Assembly: GCA_025465355.1 (NCBI GenBank)
Contig: JAODNN010000072.1
Coordinates: forward strand, 38,253-102,252
Origin: Blastococcus sp.
GTDB lineage: Bacteria > Actinomycetota > Actinomycetes > Mycobacteriales > Geodermatophilaceae
Length of the DNA: 64,000 nucleotides
Reading direction: 5' to 3'
Part shown: positions 26,979-35,691 of the stretch, piece by piece
Layout: each line of letters begins with the position of its first letter
Numbering within the stretch: position 1 is the first letter of the stretch
Translations under genes and position numbers: made by a program
The notes under the pieces: generated by a model
Databases searched by the model: none
Told to the model about the DNA's origin: nothing
Seen by the model: the letters and a program-made list of their open reading frames with translations, nothing else

Positions 26979-28319
26979 TCAGAGGCCAGGGAGGTAGCGG
27001 CGGAGCTCGAAGGGGGTCACGTTCCGCCGGTAGGAGGCGAACTCCTCCCGCTTGTTGCGCAGGAAGAACTCGAAGACGTGCTCGCCCAGCGTCTCCGCGA
27101 CCAGCTCGCTGCCCTCCATCGCCGTCACGGCATCACCCAGTGAGACGGGCAGGTCCTCGTAGCCGGCCGCCCGCCGCTCGGTGTCGGTGAGCGACCAGAC
27201 GTCGTCCTCGGCCTCCGGCGGCAGCTCGTAGCCCTTCTCGATGCCGCGCAGACCGGCGGCCAGCAGCACCGCGAAGGTGAGGTACGGGTTGCAGGCGGAG
27301 TCCGGCGAACGGACCTCGATCCGGGCGGAGTTTGCCTTGCTCGGCTTGTAGGACGGCAGCCGCACCAGCGCGGACCGGTTGGCCCGGCCCCACGTCGCCG
27401 CCGTCGGCGCCTCGGTGCCGGCCAGCAACCGCCGGTAGGAGTTCACGGTCTGGTTCGTCACGGCGGTGTACTCCCGCGCGTGCGTGAGCACCCCGGCGAT
27501 GAACTGCTTGGCCGTGGCCGACAACCGCATCGGGTCGGCCGCGTCGTGGAAGGCGTTGCGGTCGCCCTCGAACAGCGACAGGTGGGTGTGCATCGCCGAA
27601 CCGGCCAGCTCGGTGAACGGCTTGGGCATGAACGTGGCGTGGACGCCCTGCGCGAGGGCGACCTCCCGCACGATGTGCCGCAGCGTCATGACGTTGTCGG
27701 CCATCGACAGCGCATCGGCGTAGCGGAGGTCGATCTCCTGCTGGCCGGGGGCCACCTCGTGATGGCTGAACTCCACCGAGATGCCCATGGCCTCGAGCGC
27801 GAAGACCGCCTCGCGGCGGAAGTCGTGCGCGACGTCGTGCGTGGACAGGTCGAAGTAGCCCCCGGTGTCGGCCGGCTCGGGCGGGCTGCCGTCGGTCGGG
27901 AGGTCCTTCAGCAGGAAGAACTCGACCTCCGGGTGGGTGTAGAAGGTGAACCCCATGTCCGCTGCCTTGCCGAGGGTCCGCCGCAGCACGTGCCGAGGGT
28001 CCGCCCAGGACGGCGACCCGTCGGGCAGCGTGAGGTCGCAGAACATCCGCGCGGTGTCACTGGGCTGCCCCTTGGCCGCGGGCATCACCTGGAATGTGGC
28101 GGGGTCGGGCTTGGCGAGCATGTCGGACTCGTAGATCCGCGCGAAGCCCTCGATCGCCGAACCGTCGAAGCCGATCCCCTCGGCGAACGCCGCCTCGATC
28201 TCCGCCGGGGCGACGGCGACGGCCTTGAGGTAGCCGGAGACGTCGGTGAACCACAACCGCACGAATCGGATGTCGCGCTCTTCGAGGGTCCGCAGGACGA
28301 ACTCCTGCTGTCGGTCCAT
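26979..28319 (-). CDS. glnA2: Type I glutamine synthetase GlnA2
   Basis: 446 residues from ATG 28319 (MDRQQEFVLRTLEERD), the same length and N-terminus as M. tuberculosis GlnA2 as I recall it. ATG 28328 is an alternative. The beta-grasp domain comes first, then the catalytic barrel with FSHHEVAPGQQEIDLR, GSAMHTHLSLF and EVRSPDSACNPYL. The loop that carries the adenylylated Tyr in GlnA1 (NLYDLP) reads EDDVWSLT here, so this enzyme should not be a GlnE target. GlnA2-type enzymes may work on glutamate/D-amino acid or polyamine substrates. Confidence 0.95.
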   Translation of the reverse strand: MDRQQEFVLRTLEERDIRFVRLWFTDVSGYLKAVAVAPAEIEAAFAEGIGFDGSAIEGFARIYESDMLAKPDPATFQVMPAAKGQPSDTARMFCDLTLPDGSPSWADPRHVLRRTLGKAADMGFTFYTHPEVEFFLLKDLPTDGSPPEPADTGGYFDLSTHDVAHDFRREAVFALEAMGISVEFSHHEVAPGQQEIDLRYADALSMADNVMTLRHIVREVALAQGVHATFMPKPFTELAGSAMHTHLSLFEGDRNAFHDAADPMRLSATAKQFIAGVLTHAREYTAVTNQTVNSYRRLLAGTEAPTAATWGRANRSALVRLPSYKPSKANSARIEVRSPDSACNPYLTFAVLLAAGLRGIEKGYELPPEAEDDVWSLTDTERRAAGYEDLPVSLGDAVTAMEGSELVAETLGEHVFEFFLRNKREEFASYRRNVTPFELRRYLPGL

Positions 28320-28342
28320 GCTCGCCATGATCCATTCCACCT

Positions 28343-28358
28343 GTGTCGGGCGTATTAC
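28343..28358 (-). promoter_or_regulatory. Possible GlnR half-site pair upstream of glnA2
   Basis: On the minus strand GTAAT-N6-GACAC lies at 28358-28343, close to the GTnAC-N6-GAAAC pattern of actinobacterial GlnR boxes but with a mismatch in each half. It is only 15 bases upstream of the nearest start, and only one pair is seen where two are usual. Nitrogen control of this operon is plausible but weakly supported. Confidence 0.25.
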
Positions 28359-28423
28359 GTCGCCCCCAGCCTGCCCCGTCCGGGTGTTCGGCGACACACG
28401 GGCACGCCATTACCTGACGAGAT

Positions 28424-29653
28424 CTATCCGGCCAGCTGCTCGAGCGGGATGTCGACGTCGGTCAGCGCGGCGACAGGGACAGCCTGCCGGGACCGGATCA
28501 GCTCCTGGATCGGGTCGGTCACGTCCCAGACGTTCACGTTCATCCCCGCGGTGACCCGCCCGTCCTCCAGCCAGAAGGCGATGAACTCGCCTCCCTCGGG
28601 ATCGCCGCGGTAGACGACCGTCGCGCCGGGGCCGGCCAGCCCGGAGTACTCCATGCCGAGGTCGTACTGGTCGGTGAAGAAGTAGGGCACCCGATCGAAG
28701 GTCACGTCCTGGCCCAGCATCGAGCGGGCGGCCGCCGGGCCCGAGTGCAGCGCGTTGGCCCAGTGCTCGACGCGGACGTGCCGGCCGTACAGCGGCCGGA
28801 ACGACGACGCGACGTCACCGGCGGCGTAGACGTCCGGGGCGGAGGTCCGCAGCGCGTGGTCGGTGACCACACCGTTGTCCACGTCGAGCCCGGCCGCGGC
28901 CGCGAGCTCGATCCGCGGGATCACACCCACGCCGACAACGACCAGGTCGGCAGGCAGTCCGGCGTGGCCGTCGGTCACGACGGCGGCCACCCGCCCGTCC
29001 GCACCGCGGAATTCGCGCACCGTCGTGCCGGTGAACAGATCGACGCCGTGGTCGCGGTGCAGCCGGGCGAACACGCCGCCCAGCTCCTGGCCGAGCACCT
29101 GGTGCAGCGGGCTCGGCTGCGGCTCCACGATCGTCACCGCGTTGTCGTAGGACCGGGCGGCCGCGGCGACCTCCAGGCCGATCCAGCCGGCGCCGACGAC
29201 CACGACCCGCCGTCCGCCGCCGGAGAGGTCGGCGAGCAACTGGTCGGCATCGGCCAGCGTGCGCAGGTAGCGGACCCCGTCCAGGTCGGCGCCGGGGACC
29301 GGCAGCCGCCGGGGCGATGCGCCCGTGGCCAGCAGGAGCGCGCCGTAGGGCAGCTGCTCCCCGGAGTCCAGCGTGACGCGATGGGCGGCGGGGTCGAGGG
29401 CCGTGGCCCGGACGCCGGTCCGCAGGTCGACGTCGTGCTCGGCGTACCACCCACCGCCGTGCACCTCCGCGACAGAGCGCTCGGCCTTGCCGAGGAGGTA
29501 CTGCTTGGACAGCGGCGGGCGTTCGTACGGCAGCTCGGGTTCCTCGGCGAGCAGGACGACGCGGCCGTCGAAGCCCTCGTCGCGGAGCGTCTCGGCGGCC
29601 TTGCCGCCGGCCAGCCCACCACCGACGATCACGAAGGGTTCCTGCGCAGGCAT
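28424..29653 (-). CDS. NAD(P)/FAD-dependent ferredoxin-reductase-like oxidoreductase
   Basis: 409 residues from ATG 29653; a GTG at 29662 overlaps the folE stop. FVIVGGGLAGGKAAETLR is the FAD dinucleotide site, LLATGASPR a conserved ATG motif, VVVVGAGWIGLEVAAAAR the NAD site, and APDVYAAGDVA the second FAD motif. The C-terminal reductase_C domain completes a putidaredoxin-reductase/BphA4-type protein. It should transfer electrons from NADH to a ferredoxin or Rieske partner not encoded nearby. It forms an operon with folE and doxX. Confidence 0.9.
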   Translation of the reverse strand: MPAQEPFVIVGGGLAGGKAAETLRDEGFDGRVVLLAEEPELPYERPPLSKQYLLGKAERSVAEVHGGGWYAEHDVDLRTGVRATALDPAAHRVTLDSGEQLPYGALLLATGASPRRLPVPGADLDGVRYLRTLADADQLLADLSGGGRRVVVVGAGWIGLEVAAAARSYDNAVTIVEPQPSPLHQVLGQELGGVFARLHRDHGVDLFTGTTVREFRGADGRVAAVVTDGHAGLPADLVVVGVGVIPRIELAAAAGLDVDNGVVTDHALRTSAPDVYAAGDVASSFRPLYGRHVRVEHWANALHSGPAAARSMLGQDVTFDRVPYFFTDQYDLGMEYSGLAGPGATVVYRGDPEGGEFIAFWLEDGRVTAGMNVNVWDVTDPIQELIRSRQAVPVAALTDVDIPLEQLAG

Positions 29654-29658
29654 CGTGG

Positions 29659-30285
29659 TCACACTCCCGAACCGGTCAGAGCGAAGAACTCCTGGCGCGA
29701 GCGAGCGTCCTCCCGAAGCAGCCCGTGCAGGGCGGACGTCGTCGTCCGGGTTCCGCGGGCCCGCACGCCGCGCAGCGACATGCACAGGTGCTCGGCCTGG
29801 ATCACCACGCCGACCCCGCGGGGCGAGAGGTTCTCCTGCAGCCAGTCGGCCACCTGCTGCGTGAGCCGCTCCTGAACCTGCAGGTCGCGAGCGAACAGGT
29901 CGAGCACCCGGACGAGCTTGGAGAGCCCGAGGATCCGGTCCCCAGGCAGATAGCCGATGTGCGCGACGCCGGTGAACGGCAGCAGGTGGTGCTCGCAGAG
30001 GGACTGGACCGGGATGTCCGTCGCGATCACCAGCTCGTTGTAGCCCTCGTCGTTGGGGAAGGTCGTCAGGTCGAACTGCCGGGCGGTCAGCATCTCGGCG
30101 TAGGCATCGGCGACCCGCCGCGGCGTGCCGGCCAGGTGCGGATCGTTCGGGTCCTTGCCCAGTGCCTGGAGCAGCGCGGAGACCGCCTGTTCCGCGGCCG
30201 GCGCGTCGACGGCCGTGCGATCCCGGACGACGCGCAGCCGGGCGGGCTGCCCAGGCGCGGCGACGGCGGGTTCCGGCGCGCTCAC
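29659..30285 (-). CDS. folE: GTP cyclohydrolase I FolE
   Basis: 208 residues from GTG 30285, overlapping the doxX stop (GTGA). SLCEHHLLPFTGVAHIGYLP contains the Cys and His zinc ligands, and HLCMSLRGVR the second Cys region. The reaction converts GTP to dihydroneopterin triphosphate, the first step of folate (and pterin cofactor) synthesis. It is unusual for folE to follow doxX with a redox-type regulator upstream; a stress-induced second copy is possible. The main folate operon would then be elsewhere. Confidence 0.95.
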   Translation of the reverse strand: MSAPEPAVAAPGQPARLRVVRDRTAVDAPAAEQAVSALLQALGKDPNDPHLAGTPRRVADAYAEMLTARQFDLTTFPNDEGYNELVIATDIPVQSLCEHHLLPFTGVAHIGYLPGDRILGLSKLVRVLDLFARDLQVQERLTQQVADWLQENLSPRGVGVVIQAEHLCMSLRGVRARGTRTTTSALHGLLREDARSRQEFFALTGSGV

Positions 30286-30710
30286 CGGTGCGACCCGATC
30301 CACGGCGTCGGTGCGTACCGGACGGCCAGGCGGGCCAGGGCGACCGCGCTGACCAGCAGGCCGAAGTCGCGCAGGGCGACGTCGTAGAAGCCGGGGCCGG
30401 TCAGCAGGTCGACGATGATGCCGGCCAGCCAGGCCGCCACGATCCAGCCACCCAACCGCGGGGCGACGGCAACGACGACGCCGGCGAGCACCTCGACCAC
30501 GCCGACGGCGTACATCGCCTGCTGCGCGCTGCCCGGGACGAGGTTGTCGATCCACGGAGCCAGGTACTTCGGCCAGTCGGCGAGCAGGTTGGCGAACTTG
30601 TCCAGGCCGAAAGCGATCGGCGCGACCGTGAAGACGGTCCGGAGCAGGACGAATGCCTGGTGCGCCGGGTCGGCAGAAGTGATGCGGGAGCGGATCAGGT
30701 GACTGGTCAT
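30282..30710 (-). CDS. DoxX-family integral membrane protein
   Basis: 142 residues, ATG 30710. Four hydrophobic helices are visible: about 22-37, 60-85, 88-105 and 112-132. The family motif is in FGLDKFANLLADWPKYLAPW and ALRDFGLLVSAVALARLA. DoxX proteins associate with superoxide and thiol metabolism in M. tuberculosis (the SodA-SseA-DoxX complex), while other members are quinone-linked. Located directly behind an operator-like palindrome and downstream of an HTH regulator, it heads the doxX-folE-reductase operon. Confidence 0.9.
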   Translation of the reverse strand: MTSHLIRSRITSADPAHQAFVLLRTVFTVAPIAFGLDKFANLLADWPKYLAPWIDNLVPGSAQQAMYAVGVVEVLAGVVVAVAPRLGGWIVAAWLAGIIVDLLTGPGFYDVALRDFGLLVSAVALARLAVRYAPTPWIGSHR

Positions 30711-30721
30711 GACCGTCGGCT

Positions 30722-30751
30722 CTCTATAACCAATAGGGGTTAGTAGTAGAG
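30722..30751. promoter_or_regulatory. Operator-like inverted repeat in the doxX promoter
   Basis: CTCTATAACC (30722-30731) faces GGTTAGTAGTAGAG (30738-30751), which is its reverse complement apart from a 3-base insertion and one substitution; the 6-base spacer is AATAGG. It is AT-rich compared with its surroundings and lies 12 to 41 bases upstream of the doxX start. It is the best candidate site for the regulator encoded immediately upstream. Confidence 0.6.
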
Positions 30752-30792
30752 ACCCGCCCACCCCCGCTGTCAATGAGCAGACGCGCAGACAG

Positions 30793-31500
30793 CTACCCGG
30801 CGACCTCCGGCGCGAGGCGGACACAGCACCGGCCCGGCCGCGGCTGCAGGTCGGCCGCCAGGCCCGTCGAGGACACACCGTCGAGAACCCCGTCGAGCAG
30901 GCGCAGGTTCATCCCGCAGACCAGCTCGGTGTGCGTCCGGGCGAGGGTGTGGAACGGACAGTTGGCCAGCGTGAGAGCGCCGTCCTCGCTTCGGGGTTCG
31001 AACCCCTGCTCCTCCAGGACGGACAGGACGACGTCCGGCGCGGACGCGGCTGTGTCGGCTGTGCGCGCCTGCTCACCCAGCCCCCTCCCCCACTGGAAGG
31101 CAAGCCGCTCCAGGACTCCGCGCGGCGGCTCACCGGAATTGTCCGCCTCATCCATCGCCGCAGCCAGCAACTCCCCGGCGAGGTCGTAACGGCGCTCGGG
31201 CAGGGAGACCGTCACCGCACACTCCGCCCGCCGGTACAGCTTGGCCGGCCGCCCTGCACCGGGCCCGGTGCGTCCGGTCCGGCGCTCGAAGACCACCTCG
31301 AGCAACCCGTCCTCGGCAAGCCGGTCCAGGTGGAAGGCGGCGGTCGGACGGGGGACCTCGACGGCGGCGGCCGCCTCGTCCCGGCTCACCGGCCGCGGCT
31401 GCCGCACGACGTGGTCGTACAGCCGCCGGCGGGTGGGCTCGGCGAGCGCGGCGACGGCGGTGACGGCATCGGTGACACCGCGACCCGTGCGGTTTTCCAT
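30793..31500 (-). CDS. HTH transcriptional regulator with C-terminal cysteine cluster (ArsR/SufR-like)
   Basis: 235 residues, ATG 31500. Winged helix at about 10-75 (LAEPTRRRLYDHVVRQP, then PRPTAAFHLDRLAEDGLL). The C-terminal half contains CPFHTLARTHTELVCGMN and, near the end, RCCVRL, so four cysteines that could hold an Fe-S cluster, as in SufR-type repressors. I infer a redox- or NO-sensing repressor of itself and of doxX-folE-reductase. A CCAAT/ATTGG inverted repeat lies just in front of its own start. Confidence 0.85.
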   Translation of the reverse strand: MENRTGRGVTDAVTAVAALAEPTRRRLYDHVVRQPRPVSRDEAAAAVEVPRPTAAFHLDRLAEDGLLEVVFERRTGRTGPGAGRPAKLYRRAECAVTVSLPERRYDLAGELLAAAMDEADNSGEPPRGVLERLAFQWGRGLGEQARTADTAASAPDVVLSVLEEQGFEPRSEDGALTLANCPFHTLARTHTELVCGMNLRLLDGVLDGVSSTGLAADLQPRPGRCCVRLAPEVAG

Positions 31501-31504
31501 GGCA

Positions 31505-31529
31505 CCAATCTAGAACTAATGAGCATTGG
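31505..31529. promoter_or_regulatory. Inverted repeat in front of the HTH regulator
   Basis: CCAAT (31505-31509) and ATTGG (31525-31529) face each other across 15 bases in an AT-rich patch. The CCAAT pentamer also occurs in the doxX palindrome (30730-30734). A shared autoregulatory site is possible. Confidence 0.4.
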
Positions 31530-31652
31530 CTAAATACCCTCCGACGAGCGAGCGGCCGCGCACTCGTTCCGCCGTCGGCGGCTCTCGCCGGTCCTACGAT
31601 GGGCGTGTCGTGCCGCGGACAACACGCCCACCGGACGACGCCGGAGGGTGAC

Positions 31653-32519
31653 ATGGACGTCATCGGGATCGTGCTGGCGATCGTGGGCATCGGGCTGCTC
31701 GTGCTCCTCGGGGCGAGCGTCCGGGTGGTCACCCAGTTCGAGCGGGGCGTCGTCCTCCGCTTCGGCAGGTTGCACGGCGAGCCCCGCGAACCAGGTCTCA
31801 CCCTCATCGCGCCGATGGCTGACCGGCTGCACAAGGTGAACATGCAGGTCGTCACCATGCCGGTGCCGGCGCAGGAGGGCATCACCCGCGACAACGTCAC
31901 GGTCAAGGTCGACGCCGTCGTCTACTACAAGGTCTTCGACCCGGTTCGGGTCATCGTCGGAGTGCAGAGCTACCAGGCGGCCATCGCCCAGGTCGCACAG
32001 GCCTCGCTGCGCTCGATCATCGGCAAGAGTGACCTCGACGACCTGCTCTCCAACCGGGAACGGCTCAACCAGGGTCTGGAACTGATGCTGGACAGCCCCG
32101 CCGTCGACTGGGGCGTCCACATCGACCGCGTGGACATCAAGGACGTCGCCCTGCCGGAAACCATGAAGCGGTCGATGTCGCGCCAGGCCGAGGCCGAGCG
32201 GGAGCGGCGATCACGTGTGATCACCGCCGAAGGCGAGCTCCAAGCCTCGGTGAAGCTGGCTCAGGCCGCCGAGGTGATGACCGTGCACCCCGCCGCGCTG
32301 CAACTGCGCCTGCTGCAGACGGTCGTCGAGGTCGCCGCCGAGAAGAACTCCACTCTCGTGCTGCCCTTCCCCGTCGAGCTGCTCCGCTTCCTGGAGCGCT
32401 CGACCCCGCCGGAGGTCGCCGACGCTCCGCAGACCCCGGCGGCGCCGATCCCCGAACCGCGACCCCAGACCGAGGTCGTCCAGCCCGATCCGGCGACGTC
32501 GGCGGCCAACGGGCACTGA
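31653..32519 (+). CDS. Slipin/SPFH-domain membrane protein
   Basis: 288 residues, ATG 31653 with GGAGGGTG upstream. One N-terminal membrane helix (about 3-25) anchors a band-7 domain (VTQFERGVVLRFGRLHGEPREPGLTL). A coiled-coil segment follows (MKRSMSRQAEAERERRSRVI), and a Pro-rich tail closes the protein. SPFH proteins build membrane microdomains. The usual partner, an NfeD-type protein, is not adjacent. It stands alone ahead of nadE. Confidence 0.93.
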   Translation: MDVIGIVLAIVGIGLLVLLGASVRVVTQFERGVVLRFGRLHGEPREPGLTLIAPMADRLHKVNMQVVTMPVPAQEGITRDNVTVKVDAVVYYKVFDPVRVIVGVQSYQAAIAQVAQASLRSIIGKSDLDDLLSNRERLNQGLELMLDSPAVDWGVHIDRVDIKDVALPETMKRSMSRQAEAERERRSRVITAEGELQASVKLAQAAEVMTVHPAALQLRLLQTVVEVAAEKNSTLVLPFPVELLRFLERSTPPEVADAPQTPAAPIPEPRPQTEVVQPDPATSAANGH

Positions 32520-32576
32520 GACCCGGACCCCCGCCCCGCCTGGCCGGCACTCCGGGACGGCGACCAAACTGGAGCC

Positions 32577-34415
32577 GTGAGCAATCAGGAACCGGTGCAG
32601 TTGCGGGTGGCCCTGGCGCAGGTCGACACCCGCGTCGGCGACATCTCCGGGAACGCGGAGCTGGTGACCCGATGGACGGCGAAGGCCTCCGAGGAGGGCG
32701 CGCACCTCGTCGTCTTCCCGGAGATGACCCTGACCGGCTATCCGGCCGAGGATCTCGTGCTGCGGGAGTCCTTCGCGCGGGCCAGTGAGCACGCCCTCGT
32801 GGACCTCGCCGCGACCCTGGCCGATCAGGGGCTCGGCGACACCGCCGTCGTCGTCGGGTACCTGGCGCACACCGAGGGCGCAGGGCCGGCGCCGGTCGAG
32901 GCCATCCCCGCGGACGACGACCGCCCCGGCGATGCGAACCCCCGTCACGGCGCCCCCCGCAACGCCGCCGCGCTGCTGTACGGCGGTGAGGTCGTGGTCC
33001 GCTACTACAAGCGGCACCTGCCCAACTACGGCGTCTTCGACGAGGCCCGCTACTTCGTGCCCGGTACCGAGCTGCCGATCGTGCGGCTGCACGGGGTGGA
33101 CGTCGCACTGACCATCTGCGAGGACCTCTGGGTGGAAGGCGGGCCGTCCGGGGTCGCCGGACAGGCCGGCGTCGACCTCGTCGTCTCCCCCAACGCCTCC
33201 CCGTACGAGCGGGCGAAGGACGACCTGCGGCTGCCGCTGGTCCGGCGCCGAGCCGCCGAAGCGCACGCCCCCGTCCTCTACTGCAACCAGGTCGGCGGGC
33301 AGGACGAGCTCGTCTTCGACGGCGACTCGCTGGTGGTCTCCGCCGACGGCGAGCTGCTGGCGCGGGCGCCGCAGTTCGTCGAGCACCTGCTCACCGTCGA
33401 CCTCACGCTCGACCCCTCAGCGGTGCCCGAACGGCGGAGCGGCCGGATCGGGCCGATGACCGTCACCCGGCACGTGCTCTCCGACCAGCCGGTCCCGCCG
33501 TTCGACGCCGAGCCGGGTCTGGTGGTCGAGCCACTCAGTGACTGCGAGGAGGTCTGGCGGGCGCTGGTCCTGGGTCTGCGCGACTTCATCGACAAGAACG
33601 GCATGCCGTCGGTGGTGCTGGGCCTTTCCGGCGGCATCGACTCCGCGCTCGTCGCCGCCCTCTCCGTCGACGCGCTGGGTGCCGACCGGGTGTACGGGGT
33701 CGGGCTGCCCTCGAAGTACTCCAGCGAGCACTCGCTGGCCGACGCCGAGGATTCCGCCAAGCGGCTGGGACTGCACTTCTCCGTCATCCCGATCGCTCCG
33801 ATCGTGGACGCCTTCCACAGCGCGGTCGACCTCTCCGGCGTGGCCGCGGAGAACTTGCAGGCGCGGGTGCGCGGGACGCTGCTCATGGGCCTGTCCAACC
33901 AGCACGGTCACCTCCTGCTGGCCACCAGCAACAAGAGTGAGGTGGCGGTCGGCTACTCGACCCTCTACGGCGACGCGGCCGGCGGGTTCGCGCCGATCAA
34001 GGACGTGCCGAAGACGCTGGTGTGGGCGCTGGCGCGCTGGCGGAACGAGCAGGCCCGGCGGCGCGGTGAGGTCGAGCCGATCCCGCAGAACTCCATCGAC
34101 AAGCCGCCGTCCGCCGAGCTCGCGCCGGGTCAGCAGGACAGCGACTCGTTGCCCTCCTACGAGGAGCTGGACGCGATCATCGCCGACTACGTCGACCGGG
34201 ACCTCGGCATGGCGGAGCTGCTGGAGCGCGGGCACGACCCCGAGGTCGTCGCGAAGGTCCTCCGTCTGGTGGACGCCGCCGAATTCAAACGCCGGCAGTC
34301 GGCACCGGGAACGAAGATCAGTCTGAAGGCGTTCGGCCGGGATCGGCGTCTGCCGATCACCAACCGCTGGCGGGAGAGCCTGCCCAGTGTCCGCGAAGGA
34401 GCGGCAACATCATGA
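32577..34415 (+). CDS. nadE: Glutamine-dependent NAD+ synthetase
   Basis: 612 residues, GTG 32577. The nitrilase-type glutaminase domain (1-280) has catalytic Glu49 ([10 protein letters not shown]), a Lys in [14 protein letters not shown] and a Cys in LTICEDLW. The synthetase domain starts with the P-loop [11 protein letters not shown] and contains [20 protein letters not shown]. It amidates deamido-NAD to NAD. Its stop overlaps the panB start, a coupling also seen in other actinobacteria. Confidence 0.97.
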   Translation: MSNQEPVQLRVALAQVDTRVGDISGNAELVTRWTAKASEEGAHLVVFPEMTLTGYPAEDLVLRESFARASEHALVDLAATLADQGLGDTAVVVGYLAHTEGAGPAPVEAIPADDDRPGDANPRHGAPRNAAALLYGGEVVVRYYKRHLPNYGVFDEARYFVPGTELPIVRLHGVDVALTICEDLWVEGGPSGVAGQAGVDLVVSPNASPYERAKDDLRLPLVRRRAAEAHAPVLYCNQVGGQDELVFDGDSLVVSADGELLARAPQFVEHLLTVDLTLDPSAVPERRSGRIGPMTVTRHVLSDQPVPPFDAEPGLVVEPLSDCEEVWRALVLGLRDFIDKNGMPSVVLGLSGGIDSALVAALSVDALGADRVYGVGLPSKYSSEHSLADAEDSAKRLGLHFSVIPIAPIVDAFHSAVDLSGVAAENLQARVRGTLLMGLSNQHGHLLLATSNKSEVAVGYSTLYGDAAGGFAPIKDVPKTLVWALARWRNEQARRRGEVEPIPQNSIDKPPSAELAPGQQDSDSLPSYEELDAIIADYVDRDLGMAELLERGHDPEVVAKVLRLVDAAEFKRRQSAPGTKISLKAFGRDRRLPITNRWRESLPSVREGAATS

Positions 34416-35242
34416 GCGAGTCGGTGCTCTACGGCGGGACGTCCTCCGCCCGGGTGCGGGTGCATCACCTCCAGCAGGCCAAGGAGCGCGGCGAGAAGTG
34501 GGCGATGCTCACCGCCTACGACACCGTGAGCGCCTCCGTCTTCGAAGAGGCCGGCATCCCGGTGATGCTCGTGGGCGACTCCGCGGGCAATGTCGTCCTC
34601 GGCCTGACGTCCACCGTCCCGGTGACCGTCGACGACATCCTGCTCATGACCAAGGCCGTCACCCGCTCGACGAAGCGGTCGCTGATCGTCGCCGACATGC
34701 CCTTCGGCAGCTATGAAGCGGGGCCGGAGCAGGCACTCGCGACCGCCGTCCGCCTCATGAAGGAGGGCGGCGCGCAGGCCGTCAAGCTCGAGGGCGGGGT
34801 GCGGGTGGCCCCCCAGATCAAGCTCATCACCGAGGCGGGCATCCCGGTGATGGCCCACATCGGGTTCACGCCGCAGAGCGAGCACAACCTGGGCGGCTTC
34901 CGGGTGCAGGGCCGCGGAGCGGGCGCGGAGAAGCTGCGTGCCGACGCGCACGCCGTCCAGGAGGCCGGCGCTTTCGCCGTCGTCATGGAGATGGTGCCCG
35001 CCGACATCGCCGGGCAGGTCACCAAGGAGCTGACCATCCCGACGATCGGCATCGGCGCCGGTGTCGACTGCGACGCCCAGGTGCTGGTCTGGCCGGACAT
35101 GGCGGGGTTCACCGGCGGCCGCGTGCCGAAGTTCGTGAAGAAGTACGCCGACCTGCGGGCCGAGTTGCTGCGCGCGGCCCGCGAGTTCGCCGATGACGTC
35201 CGCGGTGGCGCCTTCCCCGGCCCCGAGCATTCCTTCGATTGA
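34412..35242 (+). CDS. panB: 3-methyl-2-oxobutanoate hydroxymethyltransferase
   Basis: 276 residues, ATG 34412, overlapping the nadE stop by 4 bases. [26 protein letters not shown] is followed by the substrate region VKLEGG and [20 protein letters not shown], all typical of PanB. It transfers a formyl-derived hydroxymethyl group to ketoisovalerate in pantothenate synthesis. No panC is nearby, so only nadE and panB are linked: two cofactor pathways share one transcript. Confidence 0.97.
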   Translation: MSESVLYGGTSSARVRVHHLQQAKERGEKWAMLTAYDTVSASVFEEAGIPVMLVGDSAGNVVLGLTSTVPVTVDDILLMTKAVTRSTKRSLIVADMPFGSYEAGPEQALATAVRLMKEGGAQAVKLEGGVRVAPQIKLITEAGIPVMAHIGFTPQSEHNLGGFRVQGRGAGAEKLRADAHAVQEAGAFAVVMEMVPADIAGQVTKELTIPTIGIGAGVDCDAQVLVWPDMAGFTGGRVPKFVKKYADLRAELLRAAREFADDVRGGAFPGPEHSFD

Positions 35243-35281
35243 TCGTGCCCGCAGCCGCCCCGCGCCCCCCGTTGCGAGGCG

Positions 35282-35662
35282 TCAGGCCACTGTGGAACGC
35301 GCCCGTCCACGCAGGTAGCGGCTCATCAGCAGCCCGTAGCCGACGAGGTTGGGCACGATCGCGATGACGTAGATCCCGACCTGCGTCGAGGTCGCGTGGA
35401 TGTCGAAGCCCAGCGGGTCGGTGATGTAGTGGCCGATGAACCCGCCGCTGTAGCCCGGCGCGCCCGCGTGGGCCCGGAGCCACAGCTCGAGGTTGGTCAC
35501 CGGGCAGTCCGAGCCGCTCACGTAGACGGTCACGATGAACAGGGTCACGGCCAGGTGCGGCCACAGCAGCCGCGGCCACCGGAGGGCGAGCAGCGAGCCG
35601 GTCAGCATGAACAGGACGCCGACGCCGTGAATCACCGCGACAGCACCGGCGAGCAACAGCAC
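35282..35662 (-). CDS. DUF2784 membrane protein
   Basis: 126 residues from GTG 35662. Three to four hydrophobic segments (about 1-27, 34-50, 95-113). The conserved block SDCPVTNLELWLRAHAG followed by YSGGFIGHYI is the hallmark of DUF2784. Function unknown. It precedes no obvious partner: panB converges with it, and the BtuF-like gene upstream is codirectional 29 bases away. Confidence 0.85.
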   Translation of the reverse strand: MLLLAGAVAVIHGVGVLFMLTGSLLALRWPRLLWPHLAVTLFIVTVYVSGSDCPVTNLELWLRAHAGAPGYSGGFIGHYITDPLGFDIHATSTQVGIYVIAIVPNLVGYGLLMSRYLRGRARSTVA

Positions 35663-35691
35663 GGCCGCAGTCTCGCACCGTCCCCGGGCGA

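Noticed and set aside
30990..31020. A tRNA T-arm-like sequence, GGGGTTCGAACCCC
   Set aside because: It lies inside the HTH regulator coding sequence (encoding GFEPRSED) and no acceptor, D or anticodon arms fit around it.
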